Below are positions 19,093 through 29,365 of a DNA stretch of 64,000 nucleotides, piece after piece. Position numbers and translations under genes: made by a program. The stretch's first letter is position 1. Each line of letters starts with the position of its first letter. The stretch covers positions 40,889,165-40,953,164 of the forward strand of contig NC_087064.1 in assembly GCF_963678635.1 (NCBI RefSeq), written 5' to 3'. Under the pieces are notes generated by a model, which did not search any database, had not been told where the DNA came from, and saw only the letters and a list, made by a program, of their open reading frames with translations. Source of the stretch: Symsagittifera roscoffensis. Lineage: Eukaryota; Xenacoelomorpha; Acoela; Convolutidae.

Positions 19093-20335
19093 AAGGTTTA
19101 GGATGAGGGATGCAAAAAGTTGTTAGGTATTTCTATTTTCTTAGACTGTTAGTCCTTACGATTTTTCGGTTAGCTTAACCTGGGTCTTTTTGTTTAGGGT
19201 TGGAGAGAAAAGTATATCGATTCCGAAGAATGATGTTTTACTTTCTCGTGGCCAGTCTAAGCTAAGGTGTTAACTTACTTAATCTTACTTAGGGGTAGTG
19301 ATTGTGTTCAAGGGTTGGAGAATAGTAAATCGATCCACAAGGTTCAGGTATAATTAGAACGCAAGTAGTTTGTTAGATACTATTTTAAACTTACTAAGTC
19401 TAAGATCTATCCTGGGTCTGGTAAGAGGAGGGTTCAAGTGAAGGATGAATAACCGAAGTTCTTCACTGTTTATCTTAATTTGAATGGTTATTTTTATTTA
19501 AAAATTTCTATTAATCTTGGGTCTTTTGGAAGGGTTGGATAGTGAATCGACGTTTGAGGTCGTTAGACACTTGGTAAGTGGGTGGGGGAGAACAAAATTG
19601 TTCTTTTTGATCCAAGGATAGGCCTTGATGATCAGGTTTTAAATTTAGTGAAATAGAAAATTAATTAAGATCCAAGGATAAGCCTTGATGATGTGATTTT
19701 AAAATAAAGTGAATTTAAGTTTAAAATGGTTTAAATTTATTTAAGAAAAACATTTAGTATTTTAATGATATTAGTGAGCTTATGATTGCTGTTATGTTTA
19801 GGTGATGAAGCTGGGACAACAGATGATTTATGATAATAACACTTTATTGTCATTCTACTAATTTTTATTTTCATTTTCAATAAATATTTTTCAAATATGT
19901 TTTATATTTTTATATAAGACTGCAGAAATTAAGAAAACGATCTGAGATCTTTTTATCAATCGTTATTGTACATTAATACTTCTGTTTAGCACCTGAAATG
20001 ATCATGAGGGTTGACTTCAAAATGTTATGTTTGCAGATGAAAATCTAAATTCATTGCTAATAAGATTCTAAATATGAAAGTTTGTGTTGGCTTTTGCCAA
20101 ACAATCATAAAACTATATGGTAAGTTTCTACTTTGTCGTATGTCGTCTCTTGTTCGAGGTCTTCTTCCAATTCCGGGTAGTTCTATTATTGTTCGGAATT
20201 TTGGCTCTGATCTATTGAGTCGTAGAGACATTTCGATTAAATTGTTATCGTATAACATTTTGAAAATGTTTTGTCTAAATTCTAATCTTTTTTGTTAGCT
20301 CTAAGCTAATTTGTTTTTTAAGGTCTTATTCGAGA
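19093..20335 (-). other. Element A 5' leader
   Basis: About 1.2 kb untranslated leader between PBS and the pre-gag ATG. It contains two copies of GATCCAAGGATA(G/A)GCCTTGATGAT at about 19609 and 19670 (61-bp spacing). Looser copies of the same motif occur in B's leader (about 25275, 25373, 25428). It also has GGGTTGGA(G)A...AATCGA strings repeated near 19198, 19313 and 19530. These repeated leader motifs could be packaging or dimerisation signals (inference). A 77-codon ORF at 20025-20258 is not supported by B. Confidence 0.6.
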
Positions 20336-20352
20336 CTTTTGGTCGCACCAGA
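20336..20352 (-). promoter_or_regulatory. Element A primer-binding site
   Basis: Two bases inside the 5' LTR edge, the element strand reads TGGTGCGACCAAAAG, the usual TGG start of a PBS. The 17-bp string CTTTTGGTCGCACCAGA (plus strand) is identical in element B at 26094-26110, also abutting a TGAG LTR end. It would pair with a tRNA ending CTTTTGGTCGCACCA; I cannot assign the isoacceptor. Confidence 0.8.
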
Positions 20353-20763
20353 TGAGTTATGACCAATGTGGTATAACTCATAGAGTAATTTCGGATAGGG
20401 TACACCGTCTGCTCGTCACGCTATCTTATTTTCGGCCGGATAGATTCGTGCAACTTCTTAGTCTAATACCAATCCTAATCTTACTCTTATACTTTCTAGT
20501 CTCAGGGTGTTTAACTAGTCTCTGCTAGGCTCAATAGATCTAGGGTATACTGGTTTGTTGCGGCTGCTGAAGTTCTCTTGGAGAGACAACTAATTTCTAA
20601 GTTAAATTCAAATCTCTCTGGTGCTGAAATTACAAGTAATTTCAGCACTTACAAATAAGTGGGTTGTTAGTTAGATGGATTATGATTGGTTAATATTAAA
20701 TACTTTACAGTGGTAAAATATCCAATTTATCCAATCATAAAATATAGTTTAGATCAGGTTCCA
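20353..20763 (-). repeat. Element A 5' LTR (right copy)
   Basis: 411 bp, TG...CA, pairing with 1959-2369 with two differences, both CG in the left copy and CA here. It is followed by TTAT, the target duplication. On the element strand it would carry the promoter; I see no strong TATA box. A near-perfect inverted pair inside it (GTGCTGAAATTAC / GTAATTTCAGCAC, about 20620-20650) could form a hairpin in the transcript. Confidence 0.93.
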
Positions 20764-20826
20764 TTATGAAACTTTGTTTCAAATAAAAGTAACCAAACTT
20801 TCTTCCTCTATTCAAAACTTTTGTTT

Positions 20827-21190
20827 TTCAAGCTTGAGCTCCAATTGGCAGCTTCGACAGTCATAGGAGCTCAAACTATGACTGGTTTGAGCTCTTAATC
20901 GTAATTTTCAATTACATAACCTATTGCATCTCTTTTAATGTAATGGCAGCAAAAAAAAAATTCGCGAGAAAAAATTGCCTGATCGATGTGTTTATGATTT
21001 TATACGCATACAATCATTTGTAAAAAAAGATCTTTCTTTCAACACCCATTTTTCTAATACATACAGAGAACTCAATAGTTTTTTGTCGGTAAATTTTTTT
21101 TGGTTTTGCTTTTTTCTGTGTTCCACAAAACGTACAGAATAGCTGGATAATGGGCAAGTAGCACATAATGTTCCTTCCATATCTATAGAT
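20827..21190. repeat. Flank repeat, right copy
   Basis: Diverged direct copy of 1281-1640 from the other side of element A (same landmark order), with an added block at about 20860-20910. That block is itself a small inverted pair (GACAGTCATAGGAGCTCAAAC and GTTTGAGCTC, ..ACTATGACTG). No gene. 21191-21528 is AT-rich and unremarkable. Confidence 0.55.
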
Positions 21191-21528
21191 ATTGGACCGT
21201 AATCCTAGCATAGTAAATTTCTTGTAAACCAGGTTACTCGCTTCATAAAAAAAAGTAAGTTTCAAATGGTCTGAACGTGAAGAGTATAATAAATTCTTAT
21301 TTTTTCAATGGTAATTTGAAGAATCAATAGAAAAAGAAAACTTGTTAAAAAAGTTTTCTAATTCCGTTTATGGCGAGTCAAGCCAGTGATTAGAAAAAAT
21401 CATTAATCAATTTTTTGTCTGTTAGGAAAAATTTAACTACAAACCTTCTTCACATAACACTTCAAATCATAATTGACCCTTCAGTGTTGTCAAATTTTTT
21501 TTAAATATATTTTTTTGAAGATGCATAT

Positions 21529-21905
21529 TGAGTTTAAGTCCGGGTGGCTTTCTCATAAAGTCGTTTTGGAGAAGGTGCACCATCTGTTCGTCACGCTATC
21601 TTATTTTTGGCCGGAAAGATTTTGGCAACTTCCTAGTCTAATACCGATCGTAATAGTATTCTTATGTTTCCTAGTCTCAAAAGATCTAGTACTTACTGGT
21701 GTTGTGTCGAGGTTACACTCAAAAAAGAGCAACTGTTTGCTAAGTTAAATCTATTCTTCTCTGGCTGAAACTATATATAAATTTAGCCTTACAATTTACA
21801 GTAAATTTAGTCAAGGACAATGATTGGTTACCTCTAAGTATTTTACAGTGATAATTATCAAGAATACAATTGGCTATAACAAATACTTGTTTTGAACTGG
21901 TTCCA
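21529..21905 (-). repeat. Element B 3' LTR
   Basis: Begins TGAGTTTAAGTCC and ends GAACTGGTTCCA. It follows A's LTR throughout: CACCATCTGTTCGTCACG, CTTATTTTTGGCCGGA, TAGTCTAATACCGATC, GATTGGTTA, TTTTACAGTGATAA. The next bases (CCAATCCGAATTTCAG) match the bases after A's left LTR (CCCATCCGGATTTTACAG), showing that the same internal boundary is retained. Confidence 0.85.
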
Positions 21906-23027
21906 CCAATCCGAATTTCAGAAAAAAGTTGAGTTTCAAATTTCAAATTTGTTCTGTAAAGGCTGTCTGTAGAAAATTTTTTATTTTTTCTTTGAGTAAA
22001 TTCTTTGACAGGAGTAAAGAGAGAAAAGAAATATTTGCTCGTATTGTGGAACAGTCGTCTTCCTAGAGAGAGAATAAAAATACTTGCTCGTGAAGAGAGA
22101 AAATTTTTGGAATTTTGTAGATGAGTTGAGGGATCGTGTCAAGGTTGCAGACTGATGTAGTGATGTCTACAATTCTTTAATTAGAGCAATGCTACGTGCA
22201 ATCTCACCTATTCATCATAATAAAGTGATAGATTTTGACGCGCCAAGTAACTAGGATTTGTGTTTCTGAGTTCAAAATCGAGTTGGTCCTTTTTCTTGTT
22301 CAATAGGTTTTTTTGGTGCGATATTAGCTCCATACTTTAAATCATGTGATGGTTGTGACTGCCGCAAGCAGAACCTAGAGATGTGCCATTCCACAGTCGG
22401 AAGGTCATCGAGTTTTCATGTTCATTTTGCTTATCGTTTCTTTGCTCTGAGAAATCTTTTACAATGTTTTTCTGTATATCTATATATCTATATATTTATA
22501 TAAATTAAAAACCTGCACCCTGCTAGCAATTTCAGTTTTAGTTTTGGTCTTTGTTTATTGTTTTTGCAAAGCGTTTTAAATATTTTGGTCTTTTCAAAGA
22601 GGTGCTCCCACTAGAGCTACTCTTCTCAAACGTAGTGGAGTATGCCTCTAGCGTGATGTAGCGCGGTGGCTGGCTATAGAGCCTGCTCAGAACGTCCTTT
22701 ACTGGTGGGTGAGGCCTTTTACTGTCTCTTTGAGTAGAGTCTGTTTTTGTGTTTACCAATTTCAAAAAACTTTTTAGAGGTGTTTTCCTTTCCGTTTCTT
22801 CGTTCCGTCCTTTTTTGCAAAAACGGTTTTTTTTTGTTTTGTGTTACTCTTCGAGTGCTTTTACGTTTCACTTGGTTCTATAAAACTTTCCTTGGTTCTA
22901 TGAAACTTTCCTGTACATGTAGTTAGTTTCTAGTGAACTGCCTATCACTTGAGCTATTTTAATTTTGTGGAAAAAATGGGTAGTTTTCAGTGCAGTCTGT
23001 CTGAGGTTTTCTCTTATCAGCAAAGCT
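21906..23027 (-). other. Element B 3' non-coding tract
   Basis: No coding frame. It contains the block TAGCGCGGTGGCTGGCTATAGAG...CTGCTCAGAACGTCC shared with A's 3' tract, and a short TATATATC microsatellite near 22475-22500. The junction where A's accessory ORF through pol is missing lies somewhere around 22.9-23.1 kb. Confidence 0.55.
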
Positions 23028-24784
23028 TATAGAATGAGTTATTGGTTTTTGAACAGTTGCTGAGTTTTATTACGTTCCTGAGATTGGTTTTGTGTTGAAA
23101 CAAGTGGTCGTGTTTTTGGACTGCTCATATTAATTTTGGTTAAGAAAATCGCAGTTATGTTTTGCGAAATTGTTGCCTTTTGTATGTTTTGATTTGTTAA
23201 AGGGACGTTTTTTAGTGATCGGTCTATATGTTTGAGATTCCATTTGCGAGTATTTTGGAACAAATGATGGTTGAACTATGGATTGTAATGTTGTTATTGG
23301 AATGGAGTGTTATCTTTGTTGTGTGGTGCTGTAAATTAGAAGTAAAGAATTATTTTGTTTTGTTTTTGTGGGTTTTGCATAAACAATTTTATTGTTTACA
23401 AATTTTGATGGTGTTTGAAAACTTTGTTGTGCTAGGTTCATATTTCCGTTTAACTTTTCTTGTGTATTTATGATTTTTGAGTTTAGACTATCCTTGAAAG
23501 TCTCATCTTTAAACATTGTGTTGTAACTTAAAGATGTGGTGTCGTATTTTAATGGAGTTACTTTCAAAAAATTTTTATGTACTGAGATGGTTGCAACTGC
23601 TGCACTGGAGAAACAAATTGGTATGTTAAAAAAACGTGCTTCCGTTCTTGTCCCATACATAATCTTATTCTTCTGCTTGAACTGTTTTTCCGTCAGTCTG
23701 TGGTCGAATTTTTTTTCTTGCTTGTGCAATTAGGTCTAAATCATGTTTATAGTAATCTTTAATGAATCACGCTAACAATTTTTGCGGATCAATTTTAATC
23801 ATTTGTGTTTTTTCAAAGTCAGTGAGGGTTTCACGAATTGTGTCTAAAAAGCGAGAAAAAAATTAACTTTTCCTAATACTATTGAGTGTCGATATATTTG
23901 TGGTGAAGATATATAAAATAGTTTAATTTTTTCTATTATTGAAAAATAAACTTGAATTATGGAGAAAACGTCATTCGTGAAGATTGAGTTTGCTATTTGA
24001 GAGTTTGGTTGTTGATGTTTTTTATCTATTCCTCAAAAACTTTTGAGAAATCTAATTCTTTATAATTTTTTTTGTATTCGATGTGGTTGGACGAGTTTGG
24101 TGATAAGTTTTCGGTAGTGAACATACTACAGTGTGAGGCTATATTGCTTATACCGGGTAAATAGTATCTAGTACTTGTCTTCCTATTTTTACAACTGGGA
24201 ATTTTTGTTTACATGGACTTTTTATCTTCTACTTCTGGAAATTCTTATTTACATGGAACAAATTTACAATTGGGTTGTGACAAAATTGTTTTTTTTTCCT
24301 CTTGACGGATCGCTTTTGGTTCGATGAAGAATGGAAGAAAGATGTCATTGTCAAATTTTTTGTCGTTTTGAATCATTTTTACTGCAGTATTACGTTTACA
24401 GCGTAAGTTTCAATATGTCTTATCGGTTGATTTCTTTTGTTTAGTCTTAGTGGTTTTTGAATAGCAGATTTTTTATTCTCTGTTTGCTTTTCATGGATGA
24501 TGCTGCTGTGGCTTCTGAGTCGGAAAAACTGTTTTTGATTGTCCACTGGTTGTTTTAGTCGTCTACTAAAAGTCAGAATCCGAAACAGCGTTTTGTGTTC
24601 TAGAAAATTTCGATTTTGATATTTGCTTTCGCTTTGATTTAACGTTTTTTTTTGGTTTGCTTTTTTGATTTAAAATATCCTATTTATATCTGTGTGGTGT
24701 AATTACGAGATCGTATCTTGCGTCTTCAATTCAAGAAATATGAAGAACTATTGTTTGTTTGCTTACCAAACTATCTCTTGACAT
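23028..24784 (-). pseudogene. Element B gag and pre-gag remnants
   Basis: Degenerate copy of A's 17150-19092. Landmarks: TATGTTTGAGATTCCAT near 23226 versus A's TATGTTTGATAATCCAT; AATTTTTTTTCTTGCTTGTG..ATTAGGTCTAAAT near 23705 versus A near 18018; the pre-gag ATG at 24782-24784 with KQTIVLH and YDLVITPH. Several frames and stops interrupt it; the 139-codon frame 23310-23729 is only part of it. No capsid helix or zinc knuckle remains. Confidence 0.65.
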
Positions 24785-26093
24785 AATGGTTAGATGGATT
24801 GATGTAAATTATAGGTGTTAACTTCTGTTTTCTTAACTTTTAGGTATTACTATTTTTGTGAATTTATCCTAATTTTTGTGTCATACTGTCGTGGCTAGAA
24901 CGGTTGTGGAGAGTGAATACCAGTTTACATTTGAGTAAACATAACCTTACTTAAATGGGGATCGATTTGAGATCGAAGGGTGGAAAAGGGTAAATCAACA
25001 CCTAAAGTTCAGTTTTGATTAGAACCCAATTGGATCCTTGCATATTATTTAAAACCTTACTCGTTCTAGGATTTGTTCAAAGCTTGGATCTATTAAGATG
25101 TAGAGCTCAAGTTAAGGATGAGTTACCGAAGTTCTTCACTGTTTTGCATTATTGAAATAATAAGTATTTGTAAAAACGTCAATTAATCATGTGTCATGTA
25201 TCAGGGTTGGAAATTGAATTCGAGTTTGAGGTCGTTGAAAACTAGTATTCAGAGGTAGGGTAAGTTTGTTAATTGATCCAAAGAAAGTCTTGGTGCTCAA
25301 GTTTAAATTAATGTAAAGTTACATTTGTGAAAAAAAAAATTTAGGTTTTGAGATTTCAATTGAAAATTCACAAATCCAAGTTTAGCCTTGATGACCTGAT
25401 TTAAATAAAAACCAATTTTTAGGTTCAACAAGGACAAGCCTTGACAAAACTCAAAGAAAAGAATTAATAGTTTAGAGAAGGGTTAGAGTTTAAATTTGAT
25501 TGCGGCTACTTGTTTTAATTTTGTTGAGTCTGATTAAATTGAAGAAAAACAAAAACAAGAAAAGTCCTCGAGAAGCAAGAAACTTTTAGATTTCTTTTAG
25601 ACTAATCATAAATGCTTAACTGACTTTTTTTTAAATAATTTTTCCTCAAAAAAGTGAAAATTTCATAAGTTTCTACAAAATTACTGCAGGTTTGAAAACT
25701 TTGAGGTAGATGGAAAGTTTGTAGTCGTTTGCGTTTTTATGATTTATTTATTATGCATCATAGTGAGGTATATGGCTTTGAGAAAATCTTAGTGCTCTAT
25801 TTTTTGCAAATCATATTAATGAGTGAAAATGTACTACATAAATAGTTTTATAGAGGAACTATCGTTGTAATCTGCTTTTCTGTTTCACGATGTAGAGGCT
25901 CGGTCTGCCGTTCTGATTAAGACCTAGTGTCTGTCTTACTTTTCGTTTGGTTTGATTAGACTTTATGAGACGTGGAAAAAAGGTTAATTAATCTTCAATT
26001 AGGTTTACCACTTTGCTGAGCGTTTTTTGATCTAATTTGTCTAATCTATATTGCTTTTGCCAAACTTAAATTAGTAGATGTTTGATCAAGTTT
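24785..26093 (-). other. Element B leader
   Basis: Non-coding leader homologous in layout to A's. It contains CCAAG.TTAGCCTTGATGA and CAAGGACAAGCCTTGAC near 25373 and 25428, and a GAAGTTCTTCACTGTTT string near 25128 that A also has near 19458. AT-rich runs fill the rest. Confidence 0.55.
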
Positions 26094-26110
26094 CTTTTGG
26101 TCGCACCAGA
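26094..26110 (-). promoter_or_regulatory. Element B primer-binding site
   Basis: Same 17 bases as A's PBS (20336-20352), again two bases from a TGAG LTR start. Preservation in an otherwise decayed element suggests that it was copied by the same machinery. Confidence 0.75.
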
Positions 26111-26280
26111 TGAGCTTGAGTCCGGAGTGATGATTTCATATAAATTTTCAGATTTTTTACCGGATTTTTTCGGCCGGATAGGTTCGTGCAACTTCTTAGT
26201 CTAATACCGATCGTCCTAACATATACGTCTAAGTGAGATAGATATACCTCTCTGGTTTCACAATTGTCTAGGTTATTGAA
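26111..26280 (-). repeat. Element B 5' LTR remnant
   Basis: Begins TGAGCTTGAGTCCGG and shares TTTTTTCGGCCGGATAGGTTCGTGCAACTTCTTAGTCTAATACCGATC (as separate short blocks) with A's LTR, then diverges after about 26215. The rest of the LTR appears deleted or rearranged. 26281-26832 holds nothing I can identify. Confidence 0.65.
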
Positions 26281-26832
26281 ATATTTTTTCTTTGCAATAG
26301 GCAGCAAAAATTTGCCAAATTTTGATTGTATGTTTCTTTCAGTTGGATCGTTTTTCTACGATTTCTGTTTCTGACATCATGTTTTTGCGGTTACTAGGTT
26401 TTTCATAGCAGTTTGTACTGATCAACTTCAATTATACTGATTTTAACGTATCAAATGTGGTGAGACAAATGCCCTGACGACTATTTGTTACTCTTAAATT
26501 TGTTTAAAATGGACCAAAAACGAGAATTATAAACTGTTTTGAATTTTGCAAGCCTTTTTATATTGGCAATGTTTTGTTTGAACTTGCAAACTAAAATAAA
26601 ATAGAACCACTATCGGTTTATTTTATTTAGTGCGAAATTAGGGCGGGAAACAGATTCGAAAGATGTAAAAACCCAAAAATATGGGCAATAAAAGAGGTCG
26701 TACAAAAACATGTCGTCACATATATTCATCCTCAAGGACGCAAAACCTCAGATACCTCAAAGCTGCAAAGCCAAAGATGCTTTCGTCCGAAACGAGATCT
26801 CCACGAAGTTTTTTTTCAAACTTCGTACACAG

Positions 26833-27089
26833 TGTCATTGGGGCGGATTGGCATAGTCCACTAAAAGTATTTATATTTGTTCTTACTGTAAATCTACTAC
26901 CAGTTATATTACTATAAATTAGATTGTCCGCCTTGCCCGTCTATAGTCAAGACCTGAAAATTGAACTTCTATGTTCATAAAAAATGAGTTTAGGTTTATG
27001 GTCGGTTCTTTCGCTCAACAAAACTTACAAACAGATATTTAGCCAATACATTCGGATTCTATAACGAACTAAAGCGTTACTGTTTGACA
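26833..27089 (+). repeat. Element C 5' LTR
   Basis: TGTCATTGGGGCGG to TGTTTGACA, 257 bp, same length as the 3' LTR. Shared blocks: TACTGTAAATCT, CAGTTATATTA, ATAGTCAAGACCT, TTCTTTCGCTCAAC, ACAGATATTT, TTCGGATT. A plus-strand 78-codon frame crossing its left edge is spurious. Confidence 0.85.
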
Positions 27090-27105
27090 TGGCGCAGCCA
27101 GCAAG
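27090..27105 (+). promoter_or_regulatory. Element C primer-binding site, tRNA-Ser-like
   Basis: TGGCGCAGCCAGCAAG starts immediately after the LTR's CA. It resembles the tRNA-Ser PBS used by some insect gypsy-group elements (TGGCGCAG start); this comparison is from family knowledge, not a search. Confidence 0.7.
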
Positions 27106-28200
27106 AAAAAAACCGCTGAGTATTCCACCTTTTTGCACAATCTATCGTTAGAACCACCACTGGATTTTTCAAAGTGGGTAGCGATAATGGAGTTGGCCGT
27201 TTTCGCCAAAGACGGTATAGATGTAAGAAATTTGTTACGAGCGAAACATCCTGTGCAAGAACCAGCAAAAACGGACTTACGAAATTGAGATCATTGGGAA
27301 AACAGAAGCACAAAAAAGAAAAAGAGACATTAGAAACCAAGAAAAACGAGGCACTTGGGAAAATAGTGTAATTAAAATCAGAGAAAAAGATGTACTCTGT
27401 AATAACATACCATGGGATAATTTAGATGCCAAAACTAGAAGCTATACGTTTATATGTTTTGGAGCAGAAGGACAAAGGCAACTACAACAAAAGAGACCAA
27501 ACATGAAAATTCAAACGACAACTACGAAAGAACTGACGCGAATATGAGAAGACATAATTCGTAATCACGCGAGTCATAGCTTTCAAAAATTACAATTTTA
27601 TTTATCGGAAACGAGAGGAAAACCAAATAATTTCAAGCAAAGTTAATCAAACTAGCTTCCCGACTTGACTGTGGAGATCGAGAAGATGATTTAGTTCTGG
27701 ATATGTTCAGAGCCCACGTGTCTAACGAAAAGATTGCAGAAGAGCTGTTGGCAGAGACCAAATCACCACGAGACGCATACAAATTTGCAATCAGGAGGGA
27801 GAAAGGTGTAGAAGATAGTCAACTGATGAACCCAGTCGGAATAACAAAAACACAAACACATCAACAAAACAGGAACCCATGAGTTATATATCCAATCACG
27901 CTGGAGAAGTGGTTATCTGAATTGGTATTAAACAACCGAAGAAGTCGTGGAAATCTACGGAGTCGAAATGAAATTACGCTCGGAGCGTACAACCCACGAG
28001 GGCAACAAAATCAACAAACACGTAAAAACATGTTATAAATGTGATTAACATATTGGACCAAGTCAATTGACGTCATGGCCTGCAAACGAAAAAATCTGTA
28101 CTAAACCGATGTCATTCCGCAAGAATGTGTAGGTCAACAAAAATTAAATACATGCAAGAAACAGGCAGCCAACAAGAAAATTAAGAGGAAAACTCAGTAA
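27106..28200 (+). pseudogene. gag: Element C gag remnant
   Basis: N-terminal gag signature PPLDFSKWVAIMEL-like around 27150-27205. A capsid end with LLAETKSPRDAYKFAIRREKG is at about 27750-27815. A degraded double zinc-knuckle region at about 28030-28130 contains CYKC, PANEKIC and later SARMCRS. Stops (for example TAA inside the first knuckle) and shifts break it. The two-knuckle C-terminus with a PAxxKxC linker is typical of a widespread animal gypsy group. Confidence 0.65.
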
Positions 28201-28375
28201 TCACAGAAGATAATAACGACCCAGTGGCTTAAGCCAAACTCATGTCGACAAACTGTTGGGAAAAATTTTCTCGTGACAATTTCACCCTGCTGACATTTTC
28301 AGAAGCAATTGAAATCAGAAACTCAATGAACATAAAAGAAGAAGATCTAAATTGACATACAGTAAAACTTAAAAC

Positions 28376-28590
28376 ACACTCAGAAGATCTCTTGGCCATC
28401 GCAGACTCTGGAAGCCCTGTGTCCTTCCCCAACGAACAAACGGTGGAAAGGCAACGAAAAAACGATCGATCTGCCATATTTAAGTCAATAACACTGGAGG
28501 ATGCAGCCCAGAACCTCGCATGTTATGATGGAAAATACATTGTGGAAAAAGGCAACTTATCATTGCGTTGGAATCCGAAGAATGGATAAT
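28376..28590 (+). pseudogene. pol: Element C protease remnant
   Basis: LAIADSGSPVSFPNEQTV carries the D-S-G active-site motif of a retropepsin. The frame runs about 60 codons, then continues in another frame with VPFIIVDDQKANIIGRNIL (about 28600-28655), the usual ILGR-like flap end of these proteases. Confidence 0.7.
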
Positions 28591-28655
28591 TCAGTCGGTC
28601 CCGTTTATCATCGTGGACGACCAAAAGGCAAATATAATTGGGAGAAATATTTTAC

Positions 28656-29365
28656 CACAAATAGGTACAATTTTGTACAAGACAAGCCAGCACACGACAG
28701 TATTCTCAAAACTCATGAGAAAGAAGAAAGATCCGACAGGAAAATTAAAACTTGGGCTAAAGAAAACTTCCAGAAACTTTTTGTGAGAATCGGAAAATCA
28801 AAGATCACGTCATGCGGACTCAATTTTTACAAAATATTACTCCAATCCAGCAGAATGATAGAAGAATCCCCATTCATTTACAAGAAAGAGTGGAAGCGAA
28901 TCTAAATGAATTAATAGATCAGAAACATATAAAAAAACTAGACAAACTTTCTAAAAAAAAACAATTCATCAGTTCGATCGTTATAACGGTTAAACAGGAG
29001 CGAACGGTTAAACTTGCGCTAGACTCCAAGAAAATCAATGAAATCATACACAAAAACAAACACCAAACGCAAAAAATTGAACTTTCTTTAGACATCATCG
29101 TTCAAATCATAAAGGGAGATGACTCACAACAAACCCTCTTCACAATTCTCGATCTACGCTACGCATTTTTGCAAATCCTAATTCAAACGACAGAACATAG
29201 CAATTTTAGTCTGATAAGGGGGAAACGACAGGACGATACCAATTTCAGACAGGATTCTACGAACTCACGGACAAGCCGGCAGAATTTTAAAAAGCCATGG
29301 ACCTCAAATTGACAAATTGTGAAAACACAGTTGCCTACCTTGATGACATTCTGATTGTAACATAA
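28656..29365 (+). pseudogene. pol: Element C reverse transcriptase remnant
   Basis: The 166-codon frame 28812-29312 shows RRIPIHLQERVEANLNELID, FISSIVITVKQERTVKLALD (RT fingers) and FTILDLRYAFLQI with the first catalytic Asp. After a frame change the YLDD motif appears at 29336-29347 (AYLDDILIVT), followed at once by TAA. Several deletions separate the pieces. Clearly Ty3/gypsy RT, non-functional. Confidence 0.8.

Larger units (their letters stand above)
1959..20763 (-). mobile_element. Element A: 18.8-kb env-bearing Ty3/gypsy LTR retrotransposon
   Basis: Full-length LTR element read on the minus strand. Both 411-bp LTRs begin TG and end CA. The flanks give a 4-bp target duplication TTAT (1955-1958 and 20764-20767). 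Order in its own direction: 5' LTR, PBS, ~1.2-kb leader, pre-gag, gag with CCHC knuckle, protease, RT, RNase H, integrase with H2C2, core and GPY domains, two small membrane ORFs, a P/T-rich ORF, an envelope-like region, a 3' accessory ORF and a 1.6-kb 3' non-coding tract. At 18.8 kb it is about twice the usual size of an env-carrying gypsy element. All long frames carry isolated stops or frameshifts, so this copy looks defective as assembled. Confidence 0.92.
21529..26280 (-). mobile_element. Element B: internally deleted relative of element A
   Basis: Minus-strand order: LTR remnant at 26111-~26280, identical 17-bp PBS, leader, pre-gag and gag N-terminal remnants, then directly the 3' tract (with the block shared with A at 3055-3130) and a 377-bp LTR at 21529-21905. 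All pol, env and accessory sequence is absent. It is about 4.7 kb, and identity to A is visibly much lower than A's own LTR identity, so it is older. It looks like a non-autonomous deletion derivative or a recombination product that keeps the packaging/priming end. Confidence 0.75.

Noticed and set aside
26681-26917. 78-codon plus-strand ORF crossing the left LTR of element C
   Set aside because: Crosses the LTR/flank boundary and has no homologue at the 3' LTR.
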